Of a DNA stretch of 64,000 bases, positions 10,387 to 18,907 are shown in pieces. Position 1 is the stretch's first letter, and each line of letters starts with the position of its first letter. A program made the position numbers and the translations under genes. The DNA lies in the NCBI GenBank assembly GCA_046349515.1, contig JAXMCE010000002.1, positions 434,001-498,000 on the forward strand, written 5' to 3'. The DNA is from JBGPGW01 sp046349515. GTDB lineage: Bacteria > Pseudomonadota > Alphaproteobacteria > CADEGL01. A model generated the notes under the pieces. That model did no database searches and was not told the origin of the DNA. It saw nothing but the letters and a program-made list of their open reading frames with translations.

Positions 10387-12720
10387 ATGGGTCCGTTTGG
10401 CATCGGCCAGCCCGTCCGGCGTCGGGAGGATGTGCGCCTTCTCACCGGCCAGGGGCAATTCCTCGACGATCGGGATGACCCCAACATCGCGCACGCGCAC
10501 CTGCTTCGCTCGCCCCACGCCCATGCGCGCATCCGTGCGATCGACACATCGAACGCACTCGCCTGCCCAGGCGTGCTGGCCGTCGCGACCGCAGCCGATC
10601 TTGCGCGCGACGGGCTGTCGCCGATCCCGTCCCTCTACACTCCGTCCTTGCCCGCCGGCTCGCCGTTCAACCAAGCGCCGCAGCCTATCCTTGCGGACGG
10701 GGTCGTCCGCTTCGTGGGCGAGCCGGTCGTGCTCATCGTCGCCGAAACACGAAGCCAGGCCGAGGACGCTGCCGAGACGATCAAGATCGATTACGAGGCT
10801 CTCGCCCCTGTCACCGCCACGGCGGCGGCCCTCGATCCGGCGGCACCACGCCTCCATGCAGGGGCGCCGGCCAACCGCTCCTACCGTTTCGAGGCAGGTG
10901 ACGCAGCGGCGACCGAGGCTGCCTTCGCCAAGGCATCGCGCGTGGTGACGCTCTCGGCCACGAACAATCGCATCATCATCAATGCGATCGAACCGCGCGC
11001 GGCCCTGGGGCTTTTCGATCCCAAGACCGAGCGCTTCACGCTCCACACCAATTCCCAAGTCCCCCATCGGTTCAAGGCACTTCTCGCGGATCACCTGTTC
11101 CATCTGCCGGCCGATCGCTTTCGCATCGTGATCGGCGATGTGGGCGGCGGATTCGGCGCGAAGAACCAGTTCTATCCCGAGCAGGCGCTCGTCCTGTGGG
11201 CCGCCCGGCAGACGGGGCGCCCGGTCAAATGGATCGGAACGAACAGCGAAGGCTGTCTCACCGACATCCAGGGGCGCGACAATGTGAGCACGGCGGAGCT
11301 GGCGCTCGACACCGAGGGTCGCTTCCTCGGCCTCAAGGTTCGCACCATCGCGAGCCTTGGCGCCTATCTTGCGAACATGGGCGCGCTGATCCCGACATCG
11401 GGCGTCTCGGCGCTCGCCGGCGTCTACCGGACGCCCGCCATCCATGTCGTCGTCGACGCCGTGTTCGCGAACATGCCGCGCACCGATGCCTACAGAGGCG
11501 CGGGCAGGCCGGAAGCCAACTATCTCCTCGAACGCCTCATCGATCACGCCGCGCGTGAGATGGGACTTGATCCCGCGGCCTTGCGGCGACGGAACATGCT
11601 GTCGCCATCCGAGCTGCCCCACACCACGCCGTTCGGCACCACCTACGACGTCGGGGATTTTCCGCGCCAGATGAGCGAAGCGCTCCGCCATGCGGATGCC
11701 GACGGGTTTCCCGCGCGCCGCGCGGATTCAGAGCGCCGCGGAAAGCTCCGCGGCCTGGGGTTCGCCTCGATCGTCGAGCGATCGGGCGGTGGCGGACTCG
11801 AGGAGAGTTCGGAGATCCGTTTTAACCGTGACGGCGGCGTCACGGTTCTCTCCGGCATGATGGACAACGGCCAGGGACACGGCACGACCTTCGCCCAGAT
11901 CGTCGCGGAAAAGCTCGGGCTCGCCTTCGATCGCGTGACGATCGTCCAGGGCGATACCGATGTCGTTCGCACCGGCATCGGCACGGCCGGTTCGCGTTCG
12001 CTTGTTCTTGGCGGCTCGTCCCTCTTCGGTGCCATCGAGCGCGCGCTCGTCCTGGGGGAGCCGATCGCGGCGCACCTTCTCGAAGCCGCCGAGGCCGACA
12101 TTCGATTCGAGCGCGGTCACTACCGCATCGTGGGCACCGATCGCCTGGTGCCGTTCGCGGACGTCGTGCGCGCGTCGTTCGATCCTCGATGGCATGGCAC
12201 GGCTGACCGGTCCGCCCTCGACAACGAGGCGCGCTTCAAGGCGGACTTCAGCTATCCGAGCGGCTGCCACGTCGCCGAGGTCGAGGTCGACCCGGACACC
12301 GGGCTGGTCACGCTCGAGCGCTACACCGTCGCTCACGATTCGGGCGTCGTGCTCAATCCCATGATCGTCGAGGGTCAGCTGCATGGCGGTCTCGCCCAGG
12401 GCGTCGGGCAAGCGCTCCTCGAAGAGGCGCGATTCAACGGCGAAACGGGACAGCCCCTGACCGGAACGCTCATGGACTACGCGCTGCCGCGTGCGAGCGA
12501 CCTGCCGCCGTTCGACATCGTCCTCGACGGCGTTCCGACGGCGACGAATCCGCTGGGCGTCAAGGGATGCGGTGAATCGGGGGCCTCGGGCTCTCCGCCT
12601 GCCGTCATGAACGCGCTTCTCGATGCCTTGGCACCCCTCGGCATTCGTCACATCGACATGCCGGCGACGCCGGAGCGCGTTTGGCAAGCCATCCATACAG
12701 CCGGCAGACCGCCGGCATGA
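10387..12720 (+). CDS. xanthine-dehydrogenase/CODH-family molybdopterin-binding large subunit (CoxL form II-like)
   Basis: A 777-residue protein of the molybdenum hydroxylase large-subunit family. The Moco elements are visible: GGGFGAKNQFYPEQAL (~258-273), the active-site loop AYRGAGR at 368-374, and the catalytic Glu of GVKGCGESGASGSPP (E730). The loop is the AYRGAGR type of form II CoxL-like proteins, not the AYXCSFR of genuine form I CO dehydrogenase, so CO oxidation should not be assumed. The start is the ATG at 10387, 29 nt after the preceding stop; longer in-frame readings overlap the upstream gene and are not homologous. No small [2Fe-2S] or medium FAD subunit gene is adjacent. The stop overlaps the next start as ATGA. 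Confidence 0.9.
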   Translation: MGPFGIGQPVRRREDVRLLTGQGQFLDDRDDPNIAHAHLLRSPHAHARIRAIDTSNALACPGVLAVATAADLARDGLSPIPSLYTPSLPAGSPFNQAPQPILADGVVRFVGEPVVLIVAETRSQAEDAAETIKIDYEALAPVTATAAALDPAAPRLHAGAPANRSYRFEAGDAAATEAAFAKASRVVTLSATNNRIIINAIEPRAALGLFDPKTERFTLHTNSQVPHRFKALLADHLFHLPADRFRIVIGDVGGGFGAKNQFYPEQALVLWAARQTGRPVKWIGTNSEGCLTDIQGRDNVSTAELALDTEGRFLGLKVRTIASLGAYLANMGALIPTSGVSALAGVYRTPAIHVVVDAVFANMPRTDAYRGAGRPEANYLLERLIDHAAREMGLDPAALRRRNMLSPSELPHTTPFGTTYDVGDFPRQMSEALRHADADGFPARRADSERRGKLRGLGFASIVERSGGGGLEESSEIRFNRDGGVTVLSGMMDNGQGHGTTFAQIVAEKLGLAFDRVTIVQGDTDVVRTGIGTAGSRSLVLGGSSLFGAIERALVLGEPIAAHLLEAAEADIRFERGHYRIVGTDRLVPFADVVRASFDPRWHGTADRSALDNEARFKADFSYPSGCHVAEVEVDPDTGLVTLERYTVAHDSGVVLNPMIVEGQLHGGLAQGVGQALLEEARFNGETGQPLTGTLMDYALPRASDLPPFDIVLDGVPTATNPLGVKGCGESGASGSPPAVMNALLDALAPLGIRHIDMPATPERVWQAIHTAGRPPA

Positions 12721-13625
12721 GCGACCATGTGGGCGAAGGGCGAAGAGCCGTGGGGGACGCGCCTCACGCCGTGCCGCTCTGGGCCGCGGTCGCTGTCCTC
12801 ATCGCTGGATTTCTGTGGAGTCTCCAGGGCATCACGATCCGCCTTCTCGACGAGGCGACGGGTGACCAGATCATCTTCTGGCGCAACTTTGCCCAGTGTC
12901 TGACGCTCCTCGCCGCGATCGCGATCCGCAACAACGGGCGCGTTCTCACGGCGATCAGGACCGCGGGCAAGACAGCCCTCCTCGGCGGCACCTTCCAGGC
13001 GACATCCAGCGTGACGGTGGTCTTCGCCTTCACCCTCACGACCGTCGCGAGCGTGAACTTCATCCTCAGCACTTCGCCCTTCATCGCGGGATTCCTTGCC
13101 TGGGTGTTCTTGCGCGAGCGTCTCGACTTGAAGACCATCGGCGCGATGGCCGCGGGCGCTGTCGGGGTCGGCGTGATGATGTCGGGCGACATCGGCAGCG
13201 GCCAGCTTCTCGGCAACGCGCTCGTCTTCATCGGCACCGTGTGCTTTTCGGCGCTCACGGTCGCTCTCCGCACCAAGCGCCATGTCGACATGCTGCCCAC
13301 GACGTTCTGGGGCTCGAGCATCGGGATCATTGCCGGCCTCGCGATCGCCGGCGGCACCGTCGCGATGCCGCTTCACGACATCGCCCTCTGCCTCTTCATG
13401 GGAAGCGTCCAGATCGGGCTCGGTCAGGTGCTTTTCATCATGGCCTCGCGGCACGTGCCCGCCGGCCTCCTCGCCTTTCTCTCGCTCTCCGAGATCGTCC
13501 TTGGGCCCATCTGGGCCTGGCTCGGGGTCAACGAGGTGCCGGGTGCTATGACGCTCCTCGGCGGCGTGATCGTGATGGGCGCCCTCGTCTTCCAGGCCGT
13601 CGCGGCCCAACGCAACCGGCGGTAG
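12717..13625 (+). CDS. DMT-family (EamA) transporter
   Basis: A 302-residue inner-membrane protein with about ten hydrophobic segments in two EamA repeats. The first begins AAVAVLIAGFLWSLQGITI and the second LGNALVFIGTVCFSALTVA; each ends with a typical helix pair (NFILSTSPFIAGFLAWVFL; FLSLSEIVLGPIWAWLGV). The family exports metabolites and amino acids or imports drugs and metabolites. The ATG at 12717 overlaps the preceding TGA as ATGA, which points to translational coupling with the molybdo-enzyme. An upstream in-frame start at 12681 would lie inside that gene. The substrate is unknown; a product of the coupled hydroxylase is a reasonable guess. Confidence 0.88.
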   Translation: MSDHVGEGRRAVGDAPHAVPLWAAVAVLIAGFLWSLQGITIRLLDEATGDQIIFWRNFAQCLTLLAAIAIRNNGRVLTAIRTAGKTALLGGTFQATSSVTVVFAFTLTTVASVNFILSTSPFIAGFLAWVFLRERLDLKTIGAMAAGAVGVGVMMSGDIGSGQLLGNALVFIGTVCFSALTVALRTKRHVDMLPTTFWGSSIGIIAGLAIAGGTVAMPLHDIALCLFMGSVQIGLGQVLFIMASRHVPAGLLAFLSLSEIVLGPIWAWLGVNEVPGAMTLLGGVIVMGALVFQAVAAQRNRR

Positions 13626-13655
13626 GAAGAGGCACGCCCAAGGGCGGGCTCTCGG

Positions 13656-15296
13656 CTAACGCCATACCTTGTCGACGCGGTCGTAGCTGTCGGCGCGAAG
13701 GTCGGCGATACCCTCCGTCAGCTTCTTCTTCTCGACTCGATCGGAGGCCGTGTAGCTGAACGAGTCGCGGTAAGCGATGTAGCGAGGGATCTTGAACCGG
13801 GCGAGGCCCGCCTCGCAGTGCGCCAGGATGCGCTCGGGCGGCACGTCCGAGCGCTTGATGCCGTCCTGGAGCTGGATATAGGCCTTGACCTCTTCGCCGC
13901 GCACGGAATCGGGCACGGGGACGACGGCCGCCTCCTTGATCTCGGGCATGGTGCGGAGCACCGCCTCGACTTCGCGACTCGCGATGTTCTCACCACTTCG
14001 CCGCACCATGTCTTTCACGCGCCCGACAATGTAGTGATAGCCCTCCATGTCGACGCGGAAGAGATCGCCGGTGCGAAACCACTCGCCGCGGAGCGATTCC
14101 GCATTGGCCTCGGGCTTGTCGTAGTAGCCGTGCATCTGGCCGAGCCCGCGCGTCCACAGCTCGCCCACTTCGCCTGGAGGCACGGGAAGGCCGTCCTCGC
14201 CCATGATCTTCACTTCCCGCCCCGGCGCCGGGATGCCGCAGGAGCCAGAGCCCACCATGTGCGTGTCCTCCGGCGGAACGTAAAGGCAGCCGCCGTTCTC
14301 CGTCATGCCGTAGAACTCGCGCGCCGTCACGCTGAAGCGCCGTTCGAGGTCGTGGTGGTTCTCCTTGGTGAAGCCGAAGATGAAGGCGTTCTTCAATTTC
14401 GTCTTGGCATCGTCGGGATGGGGCGGCTGCTTGTAGACAGGCTCGAAAATGAGGCAAAGCTCGATCTCGTAGGCGCGCACCCATTCCATGAACTTCGTGT
14501 TGTTGGGCCGGGAGCACATGTACACGGCTCCGCCCTGGAGCAGGGCCAGCGGCAGGAGAAACATCGGGTCCATGTAGAAGAAGAACTGCGCGACAAGGAT
14601 GCGCTTGAAGCGCTGGCGCGTGACGAAGCCCGCGACGCGAGCCGCCTGGAGCCAAAAGCACTGGGGAATCATGCAGCCCTTGGGAAAGCCCGTCGTGCCG
14701 GAGGTGTATTGGATGTTCACGAGGTCATCGAGACCGACGGGCCAGGACGGGCGGAAATCCGGCCCGGCCGCGGCGACGAGGTCCGGCCAGCGGTTCTTGA
14801 AGCCGGGACAGGGCTGTCCCACCGTGATGACGCGCTCGCTCGTGAGAGAGGCGGGTCTCCGTCCTATGCTCTCGAAATGCGGCACATAGTCCGAATGGAT
14901 GACGAGGGCTTGGGCCTCCGCGTCATTGATCACGTATTCGAGCTCGCGCGCGGTGTAGCGCGTGTTGACGGGGACCATGATGGCGCCTAGTCGCGCAAGC
15001 GCCAGCCAGGTGACGGGATAGGCCGGCATGTTCGGCAGCATCACGACGACACGGGTCCCCTTGCCGATGCCGAGGCGTGCGAAGGCGCCCGCGCACCGGT
15101 CCATCTGGTCTTTGAGCGCGCGGTAGGTGAGGGTCTCACCGGCCTCGAAGAAGACGAGCGCCGGGGCGTCGCCATGGCGCGCGGCCGCCTCGTCCACGAG
15201 CGTCCCGATGTTCGCGGGCAAGGGCTCGGACATGAACGCCCGGTTTTCCTTCATCAGGGCCCGGTGGCGGGCGCGAACGGTCTCGATATCGGTCAT
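13656..15296 (-). CDS. AMP-forming acyl-CoA synthetase (crotonobetaine/carnitine-CoA ligase-like)
   Basis: A 546-residue ANL-superfamily enzyme that activates a carboxylic acid as acyl-AMP and transfers it to CoA. It has the P-loop-like YTSGTTGFPKG motif (197-207), the adenine-binding FYGMTENGG element, WFRTGD (~415), the hinge GRVKDMVRRSGENI, and C-terminal Lys residues in SDRVEKKKL (~518-526) where the catalytic lysine belongs, although the usual PxTxxGK context is altered. The start is the ATG at 15296 with AAGAGACC upstream. It diverges from the MaoC-type hydratase gene. Length and overall layout resemble CaiC-like and short-chain ligases; the substrate cannot be read. Confidence 0.88.
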   Translation of the reverse strand: MTDIETVRARHRALMKENRAFMSEPLPANIGTLVDEAAARHGDAPALVFFEAGETLTYRALKDQMDRCAGAFARLGIGKGTRVVVMLPNMPAYPVTWLALARLGAIMVPVNTRYTARELEYVINDAEAQALVIHSDYVPHFESIGRRPASLTSERVITVGQPCPGFKNRWPDLVAAAGPDFRPSWPVGLDDLVNIQYTSGTTGFPKGCMIPQCFWLQAARVAGFVTRQRFKRILVAQFFFYMDPMFLLPLALLQGGAVYMCSRPNNTKFMEWVRAYEIELCLIFEPVYKQPPHPDDAKTKLKNAFIFGFTKENHHDLERRFSVTAREFYGMTENGGCLYVPPEDTHMVGSGSCGIPAPGREVKIMGEDGLPVPPGEVGELWTRGLGQMHGYYDKPEANAESLRGEWFRTGDLFRVDMEGYHYIVGRVKDMVRRSGENIASREVEAVLRTMPEIKEAAVVPVPDSVRGEEVKAYIQLQDGIKRSDVPPERILAHCEAGLARFKIPRYIAYRDSFSYTASDRVEKKKLTEGIADLRADSYDRVDKVWR

Positions 15297-15458
15297 GGTC
15301 TCTTCACTGGCAGGGTTGGCGGGTGATGATCGCGGGCCCGAAACCTCCGATCAAGGCCCGCTTGACGGTCGATGCTCTTGACGGTCGATTCTCATGGAGC
15401 TTCGACGCTACCATGGCCGATGATATCGCGGGACGGGCCACCATCCGGGGAGAACAGC

Positions 15459-15929
15459 ATGATCGACTTCCGCATCGCCACCGCCGGTCAGTACATCGGC
15501 AAGGAACTGTACGTCTCCAATTGGACGCCGATCACGCAGGAGATGGTCACGGGCTTCGCCACCGCCACGCTCGATCACGACTGGATGCATGTCGACGTCG
15601 AGCGGTCGCGCCGCGAAAGCCCCTATGGCGGCACGATCGTCCAGGGTTTCCTCATGCAGTCGCTGGTCATCTATTTCACCCACCAGGCCGGCCTCCAGCC
15701 TTCGGACGTCGCCTACGGCCTCAACTACGGCATGGAGAAGGTCCGGTTCCTGGCGCCCGTGCGAACCGGCTCGCGGGTGAGGGACCGCATCACGCTGACC
15801 GATTTCAAGGAGCGCTCACCCGGTCGCTATCTCCAGCGCTCGACCCATACGATCGAGCTTGAAGGCAGCGACAAGCCGGCCGTCGTCGCGGATTGGCTCG
15901 CCCTCTGGTTCAAGGAATTGAAGCACTAG
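15459..15929 (+). CDS. MaoC-family (R)-hydratase-like protein
   Basis: A 156-residue single hotdog-fold protein. The MaoC hydratase signature is present as TLDHDWMHVDVERSRRESPYGGTIVQGF, with the catalytic Asp/His pair of the D-x4-H type, followed by the LNYGMEKVRFLAPVRTGSRVR strand region. The family hydrates trans-2-enoyl-CoA to (R)-3-hydroxyacyl-CoA. The ATG at 15459 is chosen because GGGGAG lies 6 nt upstream; the 29 codons before it are not homologous. It lies between an acyl-CoA ligase and a thioesterase, both on the other strand, so these three may serve one acyl-CoA pathway. The substrate is unknown. Confidence 0.88.
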   Translation: MIDFRIATAGQYIGKELYVSNWTPITQEMVTGFATATLDHDWMHVDVERSRRESPYGGTIVQGFLMQSLVIYFTHQAGLQPSDVAYGLNYGMEKVRFLAPVRTGSRVRDRITLTDFKERSPGRYLQRSTHTIELEGSDKPAVVADWLALWFKELKH

Positions 15930-15939
15930 GGCCGAGCAC

Positions 15940-16422
15940 TCAGCCCTTCTTCTCAGGAAACCCGATGCTGCGGCCGGCCTGTTCCGGCCAGGGCAGCAAT
16001 TTGTGCTCCGCCCACACGGCCTCGAGACGGGCGACGGCATCCTCCGGGTAGGGAGCCGAGCGCCGGGCCTTGAGGTCGACATGGAGGTACATGACCTCGT
16101 TCGTCGCGACGAGGTAGCCCTTGTCCCGGTGGTGCATGCGAAACATCACGCGGGTGCGCTTCGAATCGTAGCCGAGGAGCTGGGCCGTGAAACGCAACGG
16201 GTCCCCCTCGTGGACTTCCTGCATGAAGTTGATGTGGGTCTCGAGCGCAAATTGCGCGTGATCGGTTCGCTCCCGGTACTCACGCGAAAGATCGAGATGG
16301 GCATAGAAATCAACGGCGGCATACTCGAAGGCCAAGAGGTAGTAGCCGATATTCATGTGGCCGCTGTAGTCGATCCACTCAGGCCGCACGATCTGATCTT
16401 GGCAACGAAAGGGCTCGGGCAT
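15940..16422 (-). CDS. 4HBT hotdog acyl-CoA thioesterase
   Basis: A 160-residue YbgC/4HBT-type thioesterase. The N-terminal RPEWIDYSGHMNIGYYLLAF stretch contains the family D-x3-H-M-N active-site pattern, followed by the central helix and strands with LETHINFMQEVHEGDPL. The family hydrolyses acyl-CoA to free acid and CoA. It ends 10 nt from the convergent MaoC stop. Upstream is a 148-nt intergenic region shared with the divergent racemase-family gene. The C-terminal extension (about 25 residues after the last strand) resembles the carnitine-pathway thioesterases, but that is only an impression. Confidence 0.85.
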   Translation of the reverse strand: MPEPFRCQDQIVRPEWIDYSGHMNIGYYLLAFEYAAVDFYAHLDLSREYRERTDHAQFALETHINFMQEVHEGDPLRFTAQLLGYDSKRTRVMFRMHHRDKGYLVATNEVMYLHVDLKARRSAPYPEDAVARLEAVWAEHKLLPWPEQAGRSIGFPEKKG

Positions 16423-16570
16423 GGCGCGGGACTGTATGGGGCGGACGGCTCATCGTAAAGCGGCGGCGCGAGGGCCGCGACGAGCCGGCCGTCGAAAGCC
16501 TCCGTCCGGTTGTGCTTCCCGCGCCGGGACGGCAGTATGATCTCGACGCGCAAGGGAGGAGCGACCTGTC

Positions 16571-17341
16571 ATGCAGAACGGTTCGTCACGCGTGGCGGAA
16601 GGCGGCAAGGCCATCTATGGCGCCTGTCTCGGCATCCTCATGCTCGAAGCGCGATTCCCCCGCATCCCGGGCGACATGGGCAACGCGACCACCTGGCCAT
16701 TCCCCGTTCTCTACAAGGTGGTGCGCGGCGCGAGCCCCGAGCGGGTCGTCCTTCAGGGCGCGAAGGGACTACTCAACGTCTTCCTCGATGCGGCAGCCGA
16801 GCTCGTCGAGATGGGTGCCGACGGCATCACGACCAATTGCGGGTTCCTCTCTCTCTACCAGGCCGAGCTCACGCGCCATTGCCGTGTGCCGGTCGCGACA
16901 TCGAGCCTGATGCAAGTGCCGTTCGTGCAAACCCTTCTGCCACCGGGCAAGCGCGTCGGCGTCATCACGGTGAGCCAGCGCTCTCTCACGCCCGAGCACC
17001 TCAAGGCGGCGAACGTTCCTCTCGACACGCCCGTCGTCGGAACGGATGGTGGGCAGGAGTTCACCCGCGTCCTCATGGGAAATGAAGAACGGCTCGACGT
17101 CGCCAAGGCCGAACGCGACATTCTGGATGCGGGCGATGCGTTGCTCGCCAAGGCACCCGATGTCGGAGCCATCGTGCTCGAATGCACGAACATGACGCCC
17201 TACGCGCGGGCGCTCCGACGTCATCTCGGACTTCCTGTCTTCGACATCTACAGCTTCGTGACATGGTTCCATGCGAGCTTGAGCCCGCGCGACTTCGGCC
17301 CGCCGGGGAGCGCGCCCGGTGCGCAGGTAACCATCCCCTGA
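16571..17341 (+). CDS. aspartate/glutamate racemase-superfamily protein
   Basis: A 256-residue protein of the Asp/Glu/hydantoin racemase superfamily. The two cysteines used for two-base chemistry are present: C90 in the TTNCGFL motif and C205 in the VLECTNM motif. Related enzymes racemise amino acids or hydantoins, isomerise maleate, or decarboxylate arylmalonates, so the reaction cannot be assigned. A strong site, GGGAGGAG, lies 8 nt before the ATG. It probably forms an operon with the methyltransferase 25 nt downstream. Confidence 0.87.
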   Translation: MQNGSSRVAEGGKAIYGACLGILMLEARFPRIPGDMGNATTWPFPVLYKVVRGASPERVVLQGAKGLLNVFLDAAAELVEMGADGITTNCGFLSLYQAELTRHCRVPVATSSLMQVPFVQTLLPPGKRVGVITVSQRSLTPEHLKAANVPLDTPVVGTDGGQEFTRVLMGNEERLDVAKAERDILDAGDALLAKAPDVGAIVLECTNMTPYARALRRHLGLPVFDIYSFVTWFHASLSPRDFGPPGSAPGAQVTIP

Positions 17342-17366
17342 GCGGCCCTGGCGCAGTCCCGTCCCC

Positions 17367-18062
17367 ATGACAGCGGAGCGCAGGGCCGAAATCCCCGTTC
17401 TCCTCGACGATCCGGTGAGAAATCACCCGACGCGGGGCGAACAGCTCGACATCCTGGCATCCGTCATCGGCGATTTCTTGAAGCCCGGCGACGCCCTCCT
17501 CGATCTTGGCATTGGCGTCGGATATGTCGCGCGCATGATTCTCGAGCGGGCACGCGGTGCGCGCCTTGTCGGCATCGACATGAAAGCCGAATCATTGGCC
17601 AAGGCGAGGGAAGTCTTGGCGCCCCTGACACCATCGCTCTCCCTCATCGAAGGCGATCTTGGCGCGATCGAGAGTCTGGCTGTTCCCGCCGGACCCTACC
17701 GCGCCGTCGTCTCGGTCCTTACCTTTCATGACCTGGCCGATGAGGCCAAGGAACGCCTCATCCGGTGGTCCGCGACGAGACTCGGGGCGGGCGGCACGTT
17801 CTTCCTCCTCGACCGCCTGCGCCTCGACAAGGAGCTCCTCTTTCCGTTCCAGGTCACGATGTGGGAGCGCATGAACCGCGTCTATGGCGGGTCGATGCGA
17901 CGGGCGGACGATTTTGGAACCTATCTCCGCGACTTGGGCGAGACGAATCGGCCGGCCCGATTCGAGGACTACATGGGCTGGTTCACGGGCGCAGGGCTCG
18001 TTCCGGCCTGTCTCCATCTCCATGGCAACATCGCGCTCTTCGCAGCGGCGAAGCCCGGTTGA
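17367..18062 (+). CDS. class I SAM-dependent methyltransferase
   Basis: A 231-residue Rossmann-fold methyltransferase. Motif I is LLDLGIGVGYVARMI (~44-58), motif II includes LVGIDMKAESLAKARE, and an acidic residue after the ~IEGDLGAIESL strand completes the SAM pocket. After YRAVVSVLTFHDLADEAKERLI the chain continues into a cap with WERMNRVYGGS and ends in a small hydrophobic tail. It is cytoplasmic and has no membrane segment. It starts 25 nt after the racemase-family gene and overlaps the 5' end of the next reading frame, so the three form a likely operon. The acceptor substrate is unknown. Confidence 0.85.
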   Translation: MTAERRAEIPVLLDDPVRNHPTRGEQLDILASVIGDFLKPGDALLDLGIGVGYVARMILERARGARLVGIDMKAESLAKAREVLAPLTPSLSLIEGDLGAIESLAVPAGPYRAVVSVLTFHDLADEAKERLIRWSATRLGAGGTFFLLDRLRLDKELLFPFQVTMWERMNRVYGGSMRRADDFGTYLRDLGETNRPARFEDYMGWFTGAGLVPACLHLHGNIALFAAAKPG

Positions 18063-18531
18063 GCGACGCCGCCGGCGCCGCCGCGTCGCGCGCATCGTGT
18101 CGGGCGGACAGACGGGCGTCGACCGCGCCGCGCTCGACCTGGCGCTCGACCTCGGCATCGCGTGCGGCGGCTGGTGTCCCAAAGGCCGGCTGGCGGAGGA
18201 CGGAGTCATCCCGGCCCGCTATCCGATGACCGAAGCCGCGAGCCGGTCCTATATCGCGCGGACGCGCATGAACGTCGCCGATTCGGACGCGACGCTCATC
18301 CTCACCGACGGCCCACCCACCGGCGGCACGGCCAAGACGATCCTCTTTGCCCGCGATTTGGGAAAGCCGCACCTCGTCATCGATCTCGGCGAAAACCCCG
18401 ACCCGGCCGAGGTGTGCGCCTGGCTCTCAGCGGTGCGGCCCACGACGCTCAACGTCGCCGGCCCGCGTGAATCGAAGCGCCCCGGCATCCGTCGCCGCGC
18501 CAGGGCCTTCTTGAAAGCGGTATTGGCCTAG
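18022..18531 (+). CDS. putative molybdenum carrier / SLOG (YpsA-related) protein
   Basis: A 169-residue protein if read from the ATG at 18022, which overlaps the end of the methyltransferase gene by 41 nt. The conserved part starts at residue ~25: RIVSGGQTGVDRAALDLAL, GGWCPKGRLAEDG, RTRMNVADSDATLIL and GGTAKT, which is the nucleotide-binding Rossmannoid pattern of the putative molybdenum carrier (cpYpsA/SLOG) family. The N-terminus before it is Arg-rich and not conserved, so the real start could be nearer, for instance a non-ATG codon. Family members bind nucleotides or molybdate; this one has no proven role. It is convergent with the GYD gene, 4 nt overlapping. Confidence 0.82.
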   Translation: MATSRSSQRRSPVERRRRRRRVARIVSGGQTGVDRAALDLALDLGIACGGWCPKGRLAEDGVIPARYPMTEAASRSYIARTRMNVADSDATLILTDGPPTGGTAKTILFARDLGKPHLVIDLGENPDPAEVCAWLSAVRPTTLNVAGPRESKRPGIRRRARAFLKAVLA

Positions 18532-18872
18532 CGGCGGCCGCGGCGCGGCCGACGGCGCACAGGCGCCCCCGTCCCCGCCCGTGAGAGCGAACCGATGATC
18601 TTCTTGGCTTGTGGCCGGGAGAATGCCTTGAGCGTCGTCGAGCGGACAGCGCCCCACCGGCCCACTTCGAGAAGGAAGCGCGCCATGGCCTCGTCATTCG
18701 GCGCCTCGAAAACGACGACAAAATCGTAGCCGCCCAAGGTCAGGTAGTAATCCTTGATCCGGCCGCCGATCTTCTTCATGAGCGCTTTGCCGCGTTCCGA
18801 GCGCGCGCCCGACTCATGGATGGTCTTGATGCCCTGCTCGGTCAGATTCATGAGAGCGATGTAGGTGTTCAT
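18528..18872 (-). CDS. GYD domain-containing protein
   Basis: A 114-residue dimeric alpha/beta-barrel type protein. The GYD family pattern is clear: MNTYIALMNLTEQGIKTI at the N-terminus, a helix with ERGKALMKKIGG, the name motif LTLGGYDFVVVFEAPND, and a final TLKAF strand. The last ~20 residues are Arg/Pro-rich and basic, beyond the domain. The function of the family is not established. It lies 35 nt upstream of the M48 protease gene's stop with the same orientation, but the order means it is downstream of that gene and may be the last member of its transcript. Confidence 0.85.
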   Translation of the reverse strand: MNTYIALMNLTEQGIKTIHESGARSERGKALMKKIGGRIKDYYLTLGGYDFVVVFEAPNDEAMARFLLEVGRWGAVRSTTLKAFSRPQAKKIIGSLSRAGTGAPVRRRPRRGRR

Positions 18873-18907
18873 GGCCGTTCCCCCTGTGGATGCTGTTGCG
18901 TCTGCGG

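Noticed and set aside
10387..12720. True aerobic CO dehydrogenase large subunit
   Set aside because: The active-site loop is AYRGAGR, not the AYXCSFR of form I CoxL, and coxS and coxM are missing.
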